64,000 nucleotides of DNA, from assembly GCA_963715575.1 (NCBI GenBank), contig OY970250.1, positions 1,674,001-1,738,000 on the forward strand, given 5' to 3'. Below, piece by piece: positions 40,743-49,981 of this stretch. The position numbers and the translations under genes are program-made. The DNA is from AC-32 sp963715575. Lineage in GTDB: Bacteria; Actinomycetota; Thermoleophilia; Gaiellales; Gaiellaceae. Within the stretch, counting starts at the first letter, position 1; every line of letters starts with the position of its first letter. The notes below the pieces were generated by a model, which was given only the letters and a program-made list of their open reading frames with translations, searched no databases and was not told the DNA's origin.

Positions 40743-41635
40743 TGGCCCGCTCGATCAGTGTCGTCATTCCCGCGCGGAACGCTGCCGCGACGATCGGCGC
40801 CGTGGTCGACGCGCTGGCGGCACAAGATCCGGCCCCCGAGGAGGTGATCGTCGTGGACGACGCCTCGGACGACGGGACGCCCGCGATCGCCCAGGCCCGC
40901 GGCGCGAAGGTCGTCCGGCTCGAGCAGTCGCGCTCGGCCGGCGGCGCGCGCAACCGCGGCTGGGAGGAGGCGAGCGGCGACGTGGTGGTCTTCCTCGACT
41001 CGGACGCCGTCCCGGCAGCCGGCTGGGGCGAGGGCGTCCAGCGCGCGGCGGAGGAGTTCCCGGGAGCGGTGGTGGCGGGCGCCCGCACCTTCACCGCACG
41101 AACGCGCTGGGGCTGGGTGTCGCACCTGGCGCTCGAGACTCCGTACCTGCCCAGCGGCCCCCCGCGCAAGCGGCCGACGCTCTCCTCGTTCTGCCTGCTG
41201 GTGCCGCGCGACGCGCCTCTGCGCTGGCACGAGAGCTACGGCGGCGAGGACGGGCTCTTCTCGGTGGACGCCAAGCAGGCGGGGCTCCGCCTCGTGTTCG
41301 ACCCGCGTTTTCATGCGCTCCACGATCACCGGCGCGAGAGCTTCGGGGAGCTGCGCCGCCAGCAGCGGCGAGTCGTCTACGGCTTCGCCCGCGGACGGGG
41401 ACTGCTCGACGAGCCGTTCTACCGCCGGCTCTCGCCGCGGTTTCCGATTCACTACTTCGCCTTGCTGCGCCTGCCCGTGATCTACGGCCGCATCCGGCAC
41501 GACCCCGAGCTGCGCCGACGCTTCATCCGCCTGCTCCCCTGGCTCGTCGCCGGCGAGTGGCTGTTCGGCCTGAGCGCGTGCCGGTACGTCCTGCGCAGGC
41601 CGGACGCGAGTGACCCGGCGCGGACGTTCGGATGA
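40742..41635 (+). CDS. family 2 (GT-A) glycosyltransferase
   Basis: 297 residues. It begins with SISVVIPARNAAATIGAVVDAL, with VIVVDDASDDGT near 35 and the DxD-type motif VVVFLDSDAVPA near 80. The acceptor-side motif GGEDGLFSVDAKQAG lies near 175, and hydrophobic C-terminal segments (FALLRLPVIYGRI, LLPWLVAGEWLFGL) suggest membrane association. It is an inverting transferase, probably adding a sugar to a lipid-linked acceptor. Coupled to the deacetylase upstream and, by an ATGA overlap, to the sulfotransferase downstream. Confidence 0.9.
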   Translation: MARSISVVIPARNAAATIGAVVDALAAQDPAPEEVIVVDDASDDGTPAIAQARGAKVVRLEQSRSAGGARNRGWEEASGDVVVFLDSDAVPAAGWGEGVQRAAEEFPGAVVAGARTFTARTRWGWVSHLALETPYLPSGPPRKRPTLSSFCLLVPRDAPLRWHESYGGEDGLFSVDAKQAGLRLVFDPRFHALHDHRRESFGELRRQQRRVVYGFARGRGLLDEPFYRRLSPRFPIHYFALLRLPVIYGRIRHDPELRRRFIRLLPWLVAGEWLFGLSACRYVLRRPDASDPARTFG

Positions 41636-42549
41636 GCGCCGGCCCGCCGATCCTCGTGACCGGCGCCCATCGCTCCGGGACGACGTGGGTGGGCCGGATG
41701 CTCGCGCTCGCGCCCGGCGTCGCGTACATCCACGAGCCGTTCAACCCGCGCACCGCGGCCGGCCTCAGCCCGGCGCGCTTCGACCGCTACTTCACGGTCG
41801 TGACGAGCGAGAACGAGGCGCGCTACCGGCCGGGGCTCGAGCAGACCGTCCGCTTTCGCTACGGCCTCGGCGCACAGGTGCGCTCGCTGCGCGGAGTCGC
41901 CGATGTCGCCCGCACCGGCCGTGATCTGGTGCGCGTTGGACGCGCGCGGCTGACCGGCGCGCGGCCGCTCGTCAAGGACCCGATCGCGCTCCTCTCGGCC
42001 GAGTGGCTGGCGGAGGCCTTTGCGATGGACGTCGTCGTTCTGATTCGCCACCCGGCTGCCTTCGCCGCGAGCCTGAAGCGGCTCGGCTGGAAGCACAGCT
42101 TCGCGACCTTCATCCAGGACGGCCGCGTGCCCGAGGTGGTGCGGCCCTACGAGGCCGAGATCCGCGAGCAGGCCGAGCGGCCGGGCGAGATCCTGGCGCA
42201 GGCGGCGCTCCTCTGGCGGCTGCTCTACAACGCGGTCGACGGCTACCGCGAGCGTCATCCCGACTGGGCCTTCGCGCGGCACGAGGACGCCTCGCTCGAC
42301 CCCGTCGGCACGTTCGAGCGCCTCTACGAGCAGCTCGGCCTCGAGCTGACGGAGGCGGCACGCGCGCAGATCGCCCGCTCGAGCGACCCGGACAATCCGG
42401 CGGAGCTGCCGACCCCGCATTCGGTCGCGCTGGCAAGCGCCGCCAGCCTCGGCCGCTGGCGCGCAGACCTGACCGCCGAGGAGGTCGAGACGCTGCGCGA
42501 GCGGACGCGCGACGTCTGGCCGCGCTTCTACGACGACGAGGACTGGTAG
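41632..42549 (+). CDS. PAPS-dependent sulfotransferase
   Basis: 305 residues. The 5'-phosphosulfate loop is GAHRSGTTWVGRML near residue 11, and the 3'-phosphate region is VVVLIRHPAAFAASLKRLGW near 135, with the C-terminal FDRYF- and ASAASLGRWR-type segments common to carbohydrate sulfotransferases. It transfers sulfate from PAPS to a hydroxyl or amine of a glycan or lipid. Coupled to the GT2 gene by a four-base overlap, so the glycan made by this operon is the likely acceptor. Its 3' end overlaps the convergent fusion gene by 22 bp. Confidence 0.9.
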   Translation: MSAGPPILVTGAHRSGTTWVGRMLALAPGVAYIHEPFNPRTAAGLSPARFDRYFTVVTSENEARYRPGLEQTVRFRYGLGAQVRSLRGVADVARTGRDLVRVGRARLTGARPLVKDPIALLSAEWLAEAFAMDVVVLIRHPAAFAASLKRLGWKHSFATFIQDGRVPEVVRPYEAEIREQAERPGEILAQAALLWRLLYNAVDGYRERHPDWAFARHEDASLDPVGTFERLYEQLGLELTEAARAQIARSSDPDNPAELPTPHSVALASAASLGRWRADLTAEEVETLRERTRDVWPRFYDDEDW

Positions 42550-44174
42550 CCGAAGCGCTCGAGCGCGTCGGCGGCCCGCTCGGTCAGAGCCTTGGCCAGG
42601 TGCGGGTCCGCGTCGTGCCAGCGGCCGAGCGTCGGCGGCGCGTGCACCTCCTCGGCGGCGATTCGCTCGGCGTCGCCGTCCAGCCCGAAGAAGCGCAGCA
42701 CCCGCGCCGCAACGACGGCCGGCTGCTCGCAGAGGTCCTCGAAGCGGATGCGCAGGTAGCGGCCGCCGAGCTCGCGCTCGCCAAAGTCGGCCGCCCGCAG
42801 GTTGACCTCGCGCCAGAGCGCGATCGAGCGCAGAGCCTTGGGCTCGTCGGTGCGGCCGAGCACCGCATCGCCGTGCTTGCGCAGCTGCACCTGGTTCTCG
42901 GAGAAGGCCATGTCGCGGCCGTCGCGGACGACGTGCAGGAAGCGCAGGCCGGGCAGCTCGGCGGCGAGGAAGGGCAGCAGGTAGATGCTCCGCGGCTCCT
43001 TCCAGCCCCAGGGCCGGCCGCCCGCCTCCTCGTGCTGGCGCGCGACGAGCGCCCGTAGCTCGGCGGCCGCGACGGGCGGGAGCTCCCGTCCGACCCAGCG
43101 GTCGAAGAACGCGGCGAAGTCGAGCGCGTCCAGCGAGCGGTTCAGGTCCGAGCCGACGAACATCCCGGCGCGCTGCACGATCGCCGCCAGCACCCGCGTC
43201 CCCGAGCCTCCGGTGGCGCCGATCACGCCCGGCTCGAGCCCCGGCGCGAGGCGCTCGACCGGCGGTGGCGCGGGCCGGCGGCTCTCGAACGGCGGCGGCC
43301 GTCGGCCCAGCAGGAGCGAGGTCGCGGCCCGCGCGGCCACACGCCTGCTCGGCTCTCCGTGCAGTGAGCGAAGCCCGTAGCGCAGGAGCAGTGCGCCGCG
43401 AAAGACCGGCCGCGAGACGGCGGGCAGGTTCTTGTCCGCATACTGCAGCCGGGCCCAGGCGAGCTGCGTCTGCAGGCGCGGGTCGGCCGGGCGGTCCGAG
43501 TTGCCGTGGTGGAGGATCGTCACGGCCGGGCTGTGGACGACCTTCCAGCCGGCGCGCCGTACCCGCAGGCAGAGGTCGACCTCCTCCGAGTAGAGGAAGA
43601 ACCGCTCGTCGAAGCCGCCGACCGCGTCGAAGGCCTCACCCCGGACGAGCATGAACGAGCCGATCGTCCAGTCGCCTTCGAACTCGCCGTCGTAGCGCTC
43701 GAGCCGCAGCTCACGCTCCCCGAGCCAGTCGGGTCGGTGTGGGAGCCGCTCCAGGCCGAGCGAGTCGCCGAGCGCTCTCGACGCCGAGGGAAACAGTCGC
43801 ATCGTGGGGATGAGCGCGCCGCTGTCGTCGAGCTGGCGGACGCCGGCGATCCCGACCTCGGGCGCCAGTCCGGCCGCAAGGTCCCGCAGCGAGCCTTCAA
43901 GCAGCTCCGTGTCCGGGTTGAGGAACAGCAGCCAGGACGCGTCGCAGGTCGCGGCGGCCAGGTTGCACGCGTGCGCGAAGCCGCGGTTCTCGCTCGCGAT
44001 CGCCCGCGACTGCGGGAAGTCGCGCTCGACCAGCTCTCGTGCCGCGCCGGTGCCGTTGTCGACGACGACGAGGTCGAGCGTCAGCCCCTGCGCGTGCTCG
44101 AGCAGGGTCGAGAGGCAGCGCGGCAGCCAGCGCTCCTGGTTGTGCGAGACCACGATCACGGCGAGATCGTGCAC
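42528..44174 (-). CDS. GT2 glycosyltransferase fused to a sulfotransferase domain
   Basis: 548 residues. Residues 1-about 260 are a rhamnosyltransferase-like GT2 (LAVIVVSHNQERWLPRCLSTL, LDLVVVDNGTG, LLFLNPDTELLEG, FLYSEEVDLCLRVRRAGW). A proline-rich linker (about 300-318) leads to a sulfotransferase domain with the PAPS loop GATGGSGTRVLAAIV near 322 and LRFLHVVRDGRDMAFSENQ near 415, running to the end. One chain could thus add a sugar and sulfate it. The GTG at 44174 has TACCGT 6 nt upstream. The two halves are in one continuous frame with no stop. Confidence 0.9.
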   Translation of the reverse strand: MHDLAVIVVSHNQERWLPRCLSTLLEHAQGLTLDLVVVDNGTGAARELVERDFPQSRAIASENRGFAHACNLAAATCDASWLLFLNPDTELLEGSLRDLAAGLAPEVGIAGVRQLDDSGALIPTMRLFPSASRALGDSLGLERLPHRPDWLGERELRLERYDGEFEGDWTIGSFMLVRGEAFDAVGGFDERFFLYSEEVDLCLRVRRAGWKVVHSPAVTILHHGNSDRPADPRLQTQLAWARLQYADKNLPAVSRPVFRGALLLRYGLRSLHGEPSRRVAARAATSLLLGRRPPPFESRRPAPPPVERLAPGLEPGVIGATGGSGTRVLAAIVQRAGMFVGSDLNRSLDALDFAAFFDRWVGRELPPVAAAELRALVARQHEEAGGRPWGWKEPRSIYLLPFLAAELPGLRFLHVVRDGRDMAFSENQVQLRKHGDAVLGRTDEPKALRSIALWREVNLRAADFGERELGGRYLRIRFEDLCEQPAVVAARVLRFFGLDGDAERIAAEEVHAPPTLGRWHDADPHLAKALTERAADALERFGYQSSSS

Positions 44175-44196
44175 GGCGGGACGGTAGCGTCTGGCC
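44175..44196. promoter_or_regulatory. 22-bp divergent promoter with interlocked -10 boxes
   Basis: Plus strand TAGCGT (44185-44190), 6 nt before GTG; minus strand TACCGT (44186-44181), 6 nt before GTG. The central TA is shared by both hexamers. Both transcripts would be leaderless. No -35 box is possible outside the two coding regions. Confidence 0.55.
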
Positions 44197-44907
44197 GTGG
44201 GCGAGATTCGGCGTTACCTGGAGGAGCGCGAGCTGGCGCGGACGCGCGGCATCCGGCGCGGGCGGGCCGCGAGGCTGCTGCGCCGCGTCTCGAGCTTTGA
44301 GGCTCGCCAGTCGGCCAAGGTGCAGGCGACGAAGCTGCTCGCGCCCCTGGAGCGCCGCCGTGCGCGCCTGTTGGGGCAGGCCAAGCCGCTGCGGCTGCAC
44401 CTCGGCTCCGGCGGGCACGAGCTGCCGGGCTGGGTGAACGTCGACCTCGTCGGCATGGGCTCCGACCTGCGCTGGGACCTGACGACGAGGCTGCCCTTCG
44501 AAGACGGCTCGGCGGACGCGGTCTTCCTCGAGCACGTGCTCGAGCACTTCCCGCTCGAGACGGTGCTGGCGATGCTCGCCGAGTGCCGGCGGGTGCTCGC
44601 GCCGGGCGGGATCCTGCGCGCGGGCGTGCCCGACTTCGGCCGCTACGCCGAGAGCTATGCGGGCGACCGCGCCTTCCTCGAGGAGCGCCGCCCCGGCCGG
44701 CCGACGCCGCTGCTCGCGCTGGCCGAGGTCGCGCTCAGTCACGGCCACCGCTCGGTCTGGGATGCCGAGACCCTGGAGCGCGTGCTCGCGGAGTCCGGCC
44801 TCGTCGAGGTCCGGCGCCGGGCGTTCGGCGAGACCGACCTCGCCGAGTCACCGGACAACCCGAAGCGCGAGGCCGAGTCGGTCTATGCGGAGGGCCGCGC
44901 CGCCTAG
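44197..44907 (+). CDS. SAM-dependent methyltransferase of a glycan locus
   Basis: 236 residues from the GTG at 44197. After a basic N-terminal helix region (1-65) comes LRLHLGSGGHELPGWVNVDLVG, the short SAM motif seen in methyltransferases of polysaccharide clusters, then DGSADAVFLEHVLEHFPLE and AECRRVLAPGGILRAGVPD. It probably methylates a sugar of the polymer. Its 3' end overlaps the convergent sulfotransferase gene by 4 bp. Confidence 0.88.
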   Translation: MGEIRRYLEERELARTRGIRRGRAARLLRRVSSFEARQSAKVQATKLLAPLERRRARLLGQAKPLRLHLGSGGHELPGWVNVDLVGMGSDLRWDLTTRLPFEDGSADAVFLEHVLEHFPLETVLAMLAECRRVLAPGGILRAGVPDFGRYAESYAGDRAFLEERRPGRPTPLLALAEVALSHGHRSVWDAETLERVLAESGLVEVRRRAFGETDLAESPDNPKREAESVYAEGRAA

Positions 44908-45950
44908 AGCGGCCCGCGCGAGAACGCCGTCCTGGCGCGGGTGCGGAGGTACTGCGTCGCCTTGCCCAGCCGCTGCCGGTTGACGACCGCGGCGCGAGCC
45001 GCCGCGAAGGGAACGGTTCCCCACGCCCACGCCAGGCGCACCGGCGAGACGGTCACGTCGTCGGGCGCGTAGCCGAGCTGCGAGAGCAACGGCCCGCAGA
45101 CCGACTGCACGATCCCGACCTCGGCGGGCGAGAGCCGCTCGCGCCAGCGCTCGACCGGTTCGCTCGAGACGCCTGCGCCGGTCGTCGCGTACGAGCTATT
45201 CACGACCGGGATCTCGAGCAGCGCCGGCTCGAACTCCAGCCCGAGCCACGCGCAGAGCTCGCGCACCTCGGCCTCGGGCGAGGCGGCCAGCCGCTCGAAA
45301 CGCTGGATGCGGACGCGCTCCGGCCCATGACGCTCGAGCGCTGCGAAGGAGGCCCGGACGACGCCGCGCCAGAGCAGGCTCATCAGGACGGGGTTGTACG
45401 AGCGGCGGCTGCGCTCGCGGTCGGCCTCCAGCTCGGCCGACTCGGTCACGCCGCGCCGGGCGGCCGCCCCGTGCCAGTCCTTGTAGGAGGCCACGACGGC
45501 GCGCGGGTCGCGGACGAGGCACACGACCTTCGCCTCGGGGTACGTGCTCAGCAGCTCGTCGATCCGGTAGACGTGCCTGGGCGTCTTCTCGCCCCACTGC
45601 TCGCGGCCGTGCCGTTTGGCACGCAACCGGCAGAGCGCCTCGAAGTACGCGTCGCCCGACCCGCCGAGCTCTTCGGCCAGGGCGCGCAGCTCGTCGCGGT
45701 CGAAGCGGCTCTCCGCGGGATCGCCCGCCTGGCCGAAGGCGCGGTGCGAGAGCGCGAGGAGGTAGCGCTCGCAGCGTTCGCGCGCCTCGCCCGTGAGTTG
45801 CCGGGTCCCGTTTCCGGGCAGCCGCGGCCGCAGGTCGTCGAAATAGTGCGTCTCGGCCGAGACCCAGAGCGTGCTGTGGGCGTTCAGCAGCGCGCGCACG
45901 AGGTTCGTGCCCGAGCGCGAAGCGCCGACGACGAAGATCTCACCGCTCAC
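44904..45950 (-). CDS. sulfotransferase, second stand-alone copy
   Basis: 348 residues from the GTG at 45950. The PAPS loop GASRSGTNLVRALLNAHST lies at about 9-27, and the 3'-phosphate motif AKVVCLVRDPRAVVASYKDW near 165. WGEKTPRHVYRIDELL near 145 is typical of Sulfotransfer_3 family proteins. Last gene of the minus-strand operon that starts with the chain-length gene; its start overlaps the beta-helix gene stop (GTGA). The acceptor is presumably the exported polymer or its lipid carrier form. Confidence 0.88.
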   Translation of the reverse strand: MSGEIFVVGASRSGTNLVRALLNAHSTLWVSAETHYFDDLRPRLPGNGTRQLTGEARERCERYLLALSHRAFGQAGDPAESRFDRDELRALAEELGGSGDAYFEALCRLRAKRHGREQWGEKTPRHVYRIDELLSTYPEAKVVCLVRDPRAVVASYKDWHGAAARRGVTESAELEADRERSRRSYNPVLMSLLWRGVVRASFAALERHGPERVRIQRFERLAASPEAEVRELCAWLGLEFEPALLEIPVVNSSYATTGAGVSSEPVERWRERLSPAEVGIVQSVCGPLLSQLGYAPDDVTVSPVRLAWAWGTVPFAAARAAVVNRQRLGKATQYLRTRARTAFSRGPL

Positions 45951-47077
45951 GGCAGCCGCAGCGAGTCGCTGCGCCCGGCCAGATAGCCGGGCGTCCCGGC
46001 GACCGTGATCCGCACGCTCACGCCGTGAACGCTCGGACGGAAGCGGGCTCGGGAGTGGCGCTGGAGCTCGATGCGCTGCACGCCGACCCAGCGGCCGTGA
46101 CGCCGGGCCTGGAGCGCCACGGGGCGGCCGGCGTACGAGCGGCCCGCGCGCACCTTGACCACGAGCGACGACCCTCGTCGCTGTAGCACCACCCGCGGGC
46201 GGACGTTGACGTGGAACGACGGGCCATGGACGACGCCCGAGCGCAGCCGCACCACCCCGCCGATCCGCGGGCGCAGGGTGAGCCGGAAGCGGCCGTTGCG
46301 CTTGCTGCGCGTGGCGTCGGCGCGCGCGAACCTCCGCTCGCCACGCTCCCGGGCCTGCGCGACCACGCGTGTACCCGGCAGCTGGCCGAGGAAGAGGCCG
46401 CGCAACTGGAGCCGCTCGCCGAACTCGACCGTCCGTGGGCCCGGCTCGACGGTGAGCTTGCCGGGACTGCACTGCCGTACGTGGTTTCCTGAGACGAGCG
46501 GATCGATTGCTTCGTCGCCGACGGCCAGGGTGAACTGCGGGAAGCGCGCCACGCAGAGCTTCGAGCCGGTCACTCCGGAGCGCACCGACGCCTGCACGCT
46601 GACGGTGTGCGCGGCCCAGCCGCCGAAGGTGCAGCTCTCGCAGACGACGTCGCGCGGGGGCAGGCTCGAGCGCCCGCCCTGGTTGACGAAGAAATTCGCG
46701 TTGATCAGCCGTTCGTCCCGGCGGCCGCACGAGATCTTGAGCTCGCGGAAGGTGATGCGCGCGCCGCCGAGCACCTGGATCCCGTCCTGGTGGAAGCGCG
46801 GTGCCTTGGCGAGACAGCGGATGCTGCCGCCGCCGACGACCAGGTCGTGCACGCCCTCGGCGACCTTGACCCCGTCGCCGGAGCGCTGCACGACCACCAG
46901 CTTGCCGATGCGCCCGGTGCAGCCCGGCCGCAGGCGCACCGCGTCTTCCCGCTCGCCGCGGGCGATCGTCACCTGCACCAGGTCGAGATCGACCTTCTGT
47001 TTGCAGGTCCAGGTGTGGTTTGTCCGCACCTCGTGCTGCGCGAGACCCAGCGCGGCGGCGGCGAGCAGGACGATCAC
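45947..47077 (-). CDS. secreted parallel beta-helix protein, long paralogue
   Basis: 376 residues from the GTG at 47077, with a minimal signal segment (VIVLLAAAALGLAQ). Residues about 20-200 match the short paralogue at 38131-38853: LRPGCTGRIGKLVV, AEGVHDLVVGGGSIRC, FHQDGIQVLGGARITFRELKI, LINANFFVNQGGRS and AAHTVSVQASVRSG. The C-terminal about 170 residues are Arg-rich Ig-like beta domains absent from the paralogue. Its place between the flippase and sulfotransferase genes, with four-base overlaps on both sides, argues for a role on the exported glycan: binding, cutting or epimerising it. Confidence 0.85.
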   Translation of the reverse strand: MIVLLAAAALGLAQHEVRTNHTWTCKQKVDLDLVQVTIARGEREDAVRLRPGCTGRIGKLVVVQRSGDGVKVAEGVHDLVVGGGSIRCLAKAPRFHQDGIQVLGGARITFRELKISCGRRDERLINANFFVNQGGRSSLPPRDVVCESCTFGGWAAHTVSVQASVRSGVTGSKLCVARFPQFTLAVGDEAIDPLVSGNHVRQCSPGKLTVEPGPRTVEFGERLQLRGLFLGQLPGTRVVAQARERGERRFARADATRSKRNGRFRLTLRPRIGGVVRLRSGVVHGPSFHVNVRPRVVLQRRGSSLVVKVRAGRSYAGRPVALQARRHGRWVGVQRIELQRHSRARFRPSVHGVSVRITVAGTPGYLAGRSDSLRLP

Positions 47078-48597
47078 TTCGCGACGACCGCCGGCTTCAC
47101 CCGTAGCCGCAGCAGCTCCCGCTCCTCGGCGCCCGCGGCCGACCACCAGAAGAGCACGGCGTACAGCGGCACGAGCAGCGCCGTGGTCGCCAGCACCTGC
47201 GCCAAGGGCCCCGGCCAGTCGACGAGCAGCGCGAGCGGCGCCGTCAAGGCAGTCGCGGCCAGGCCGGCCACGATTGCCCGCGCCGTCTCTGCGCGGAAGG
47301 GATTGATTCCGAAGAGCGCACGCACCTGCGCCAGTTTGACCAAGTTCACGAGGGTGACCGAGGCGGTTGTCGAGCAGGCGGCCCCGATCAGCCCGTAGCG
47401 CGGGATCAGGATCAGGCAGCCGGCGATGTTGAGCGCAGCCACCGCCGCGTTGTTCACCAGCGTCAGGTACGGCCGGCCGGACATGTTGATCACCTGTCCG
47501 AGCGGCCCGGTGGCGGCGTTGAAGAGCTGGCCCGCGGCGAGGATCGTGAGCGCCGTCGCGCCTGTCCGGTAGGCGGGCCCGAAGATGCCCAGCAGGGCCT
47601 CGGGCACGAGCAGGAGCAGCGCGAAGACCGGGATCGCGAGCGAGACGTTCCAGTAGGTCACGCGCTTCAGCATCACCTCGAGCGTCGAGCGGTCGCCGCG
47701 CGCGTCCTCGGCGGCGATGCGCGGCGCGAACATCTGGCCGGTCGCGGTCGAGACGGTCTGCGCCGGCGAGAGCAGCCGCTGGACGATCGCGTAAACGCCG
47801 ACCTCCGCCGCGGGGCGCAGACGGCCGAGCAGCAGCGAGTCGGTCCAGAGGATCGTCTGCAGCAGCAGCGAGGTCAGCGTCTGCGGCAGCGAGAAGCGCA
47901 GCAGTGCCCACACGCCGGCGCTGCGGTGCGTGGGCACGAAAGCCTTCGGCAGCGCGCGGCCCAGCAGGAGCGCCGCGACGACCAGGGTGCTCCAGGAGAC
48001 GGCGAGGAAGGCCGCAGCGAGCCCTTTGGCGCCGTGGCCGAGCAGCAGCACCGGCACGGCGACGGCGACGTTCGTCCCCACGCGGATCGGGTTGACCAGC
48101 GCCGAGTAGCGCATCACGCCGAGCCCCTGCAGGCCGCCGATCACGACGCGGGTGAGCGCCAGCGCGGGGAGGGCGAGCGCCACGAGCCGCACGAGGTCGG
48201 TCGCGGCCGGCTTGTGGAAGAACGACTCCGACAGCCAGGGGGCCTGCCAGTAGAGGAGCGCCGCGAGCGTGCCGCTGACCAGGGACACGATCCCGAGCGC
48301 CGCCTGCAGGCTGGCGCGGGCGCCCTCGGCGTCGCCCTGCGCGGCGCGCAGCGCGACGAAGCGGACGGTGCCGACGTCCAACCCGAGCGTCGCCGGGACC
48401 TGGCCGAGCAGCACAGTCACGAGCGCGATCGAGTAGAGGCCGAACGACGTGGCCCGGATCTGATGCGTGATGAGGAGGCTGAGCGCGAACGAGAGCGCCG
48501 TCGCCAGCAGTGCGCCGCCGACGTTCGCCGCCGCGCCGCGTGCCATCGTCCTCGCGTCGGGCGCGAGCTCCGTCCGGAGCGTGCGCCGCCGCGTCAT
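47074..48597 (-). CDS. polysaccharide flippase (Wzx/MATE-like)
   Basis: 507 residues, about 14 hydrophobic helices. The N-terminus (ARGAAANVGGALLATALSFALSLLITHQI, then FGLYSIALVTVLLGQVPATLG) is typical of MVF-superfamily polysaccharide exporters. It should flip undecaprenyl-linked repeat units across the membrane. The ATG at 48597 overlaps the upstream polymerase gene stop (ATGA); the open frame before it belongs to that gene. Confidence 0.92.
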   Translation of the reverse strand: MTRRRTLRTELAPDARTMARGAAANVGGALLATALSFALSLLITHQIRATSFGLYSIALVTVLLGQVPATLGLDVGTVRFVALRAAQGDAEGARASLQAALGIVSLVSGTLAALLYWQAPWLSESFFHKPAATDLVRLVALALPALALTRVVIGGLQGLGVMRYSALVNPIRVGTNVAVAVPVLLLGHGAKGLAAAFLAVSWSTLVVAALLLGRALPKAFVPTHRSAGVWALLRFSLPQTLTSLLLQTILWTDSLLLGRLRPAAEVGVYAIVQRLLSPAQTVSTATGQMFAPRIAAEDARGDRSTLEVMLKRVTYWNVSLAIPVFALLLLVPEALLGIFGPAYRTGATALTILAAGQLFNAATGPLGQVINMSGRPYLTLVNNAAVAALNIAGCLILIPRYGLIGAACSTTASVTLVNLVKLAQVRALFGINPFRAETARAIVAGLAATALTAPLALLVDWPGPLAQVLATTALLVPLYAVLFWWSAAGAEERELLRLRVKPAVVAK

Positions 48598-49979
48598 TCG
48601 ACGAACGTGCGCGTGCGCATCCCGATCGCCCCGATCACGAAGAAGACGAGCGTGCACTGCACGAACGCGAAGGCGTCGAAGGTGAGCATGCCAACGCCGA
48701 AGCCGCCGCACGCGACCGCGCAGGCGGCGACCAGGTCACTCGCGGGGCCGGCAAAGCGCCGCGCGGTCGTGACCATCCGGCGCACGCCGCCCCAGACGAA
48801 CCAGAGCACCGCGATGAGGCCGACGAAGCCGATCGAGACGAGCGAGTTCAGGTACTGGTCGTCGAAGATGATCGGCGCTCCGGTCTTCGGGTCGACGATT
48901 GCGCCCGGCTCGTTCGAGCGGGCCACCTTGCCCGTGCCGAGGCCGTGCCCGAACACGGGCGCCTGCTTCCAGCTCCGCAGGCCGGGCCCGAGATCGGCCA
49001 CGCGGCCCGAGCCGACGTTGCCGCCGCGCGCCGTCTGCGACTGGACGAGCCCGCCCTTCGGCAGGAAGGAGTGGTAAAGGCTGCCGAGCGTGTGCGGCGC
49101 CGCGAGGTGGACGGCGGCGACCAGCACGATCGCCAGCGGCCAGAAGCGCATGACGACCTGCTTGCGCACGAGCAGCGCGACGATTGTCATCGCGATCGCC
49201 ATCGACACGACCGTGCGCGAGACGGTCGTCAGCGCGCCGATGACGCAGAGCACACCGGCCGCGCCCCAGAAGAAGGCCGTCGCCTGGTTGCGTGCCCGGG
49301 TCACGAGGTATGCGGCGAGCGGCATTGCCATCGTCAGCGCAGCTCCGAGCGCGATCGGGTGCTGCGCGGAGGCGTGCACGCGCAGGCGCGTCCCGCGCCT
49401 CGCCGACTCCTTGATCGCGCGGGTCGGCTCGAGGAACGAGAACCACTTGTGCAGGTGGTCGAAGACGTCGTAGTTCGTCCGCGCCTCGTAGATCGCCGCA
49501 ATCGAGATCGCGGCCGCTCCGAGCACCAGCGCCCGTACGACGAGCTCGGCCGCGGGCAGCGTCTCGATCGCCGAGCAGACGAGCAGGTAGGCAAGCAGGA
49601 AGCTGAAGAAGTACGAGAGCGACTTGATCGCCTGCGACTGGAGCCCGGCCTCCGAGAGCGCGTTCGTGTTCGCGACGATCGAGAGCACGCCCACGGCGGC
49701 GAGCAGCGCGATCGGCTTGCCGAGCCCGGCCGCCGAGACCTGCCGTGAGCCGGTCACGATCGCCACCAGCCAGGCGCCGACGAGCACGATCAGCAGCAGC
49801 CGGTAGGTCTCCAGCGAGAACGGCAGCGCGACCGGCAGCCGGTAGCTCTTGATCGGCACCGCCCAGACGACGAGCACGAGCAGCCCGATCGCCCCGCCCC
49901 ACGAGAACCAGCTCTCCGCGCGAGTCGACGCGCGCCGTTCCAGCTCCGCCCGGCCGAGGTCGACCGCGGCGGCGCTCAC
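48594..49979 (-). CDS. O-antigen polymerase/ligase family protein (Wzy/WaaL)
   Basis: 461 residues with about 11 helices. The large outside loop between late helices carries APVFGHGLGTGKV followed by PIIFDDQYLNSLVSIGFVGL, the H-x7-G-like region of the Wzy_C superfamily. It polymerises lipid-linked repeats or ligates the polymer to an acceptor. GTG start at 49979, 2 bp after the chain-length gene stop. Because a flippase and chain-length protein are present, the polymerase role is more likely than ligation. Confidence 0.88.
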   Translation of the reverse strand: MSAAAVDLGRAELERRASTRAESWFSWGGAIGLLVLVVWAVPIKSYRLPVALPFSLETYRLLLIVLVGAWLVAIVTGSRQVSAAGLGKPIALLAAVGVLSIVANTNALSEAGLQSQAIKSLSYFFSFLLAYLLVCSAIETLPAAELVVRALVLGAAAISIAAIYEARTNYDVFDHLHKWFSFLEPTRAIKESARRGTRLRVHASAQHPIALGAALTMAMPLAAYLVTRARNQATAFFWGAAGVLCVIGALTTVSRTVVSMAIAMTIVALLVRKQVVMRFWPLAIVLVAAVHLAAPHTLGSLYHSFLPKGGLVQSQTARGGNVGSGRVADLGPGLRSWKQAPVFGHGLGTGKVARSNEPGAIVDPKTGAPIIFDDQYLNSLVSIGFVGLIAVLWFVWGGVRRMVTTARRFAGPASDLVAACAVACGGFGVGMLTFDAFAFVQCTLVFFVIGAIGMRTRTFVE

Positions 49980-49981
49980 GG

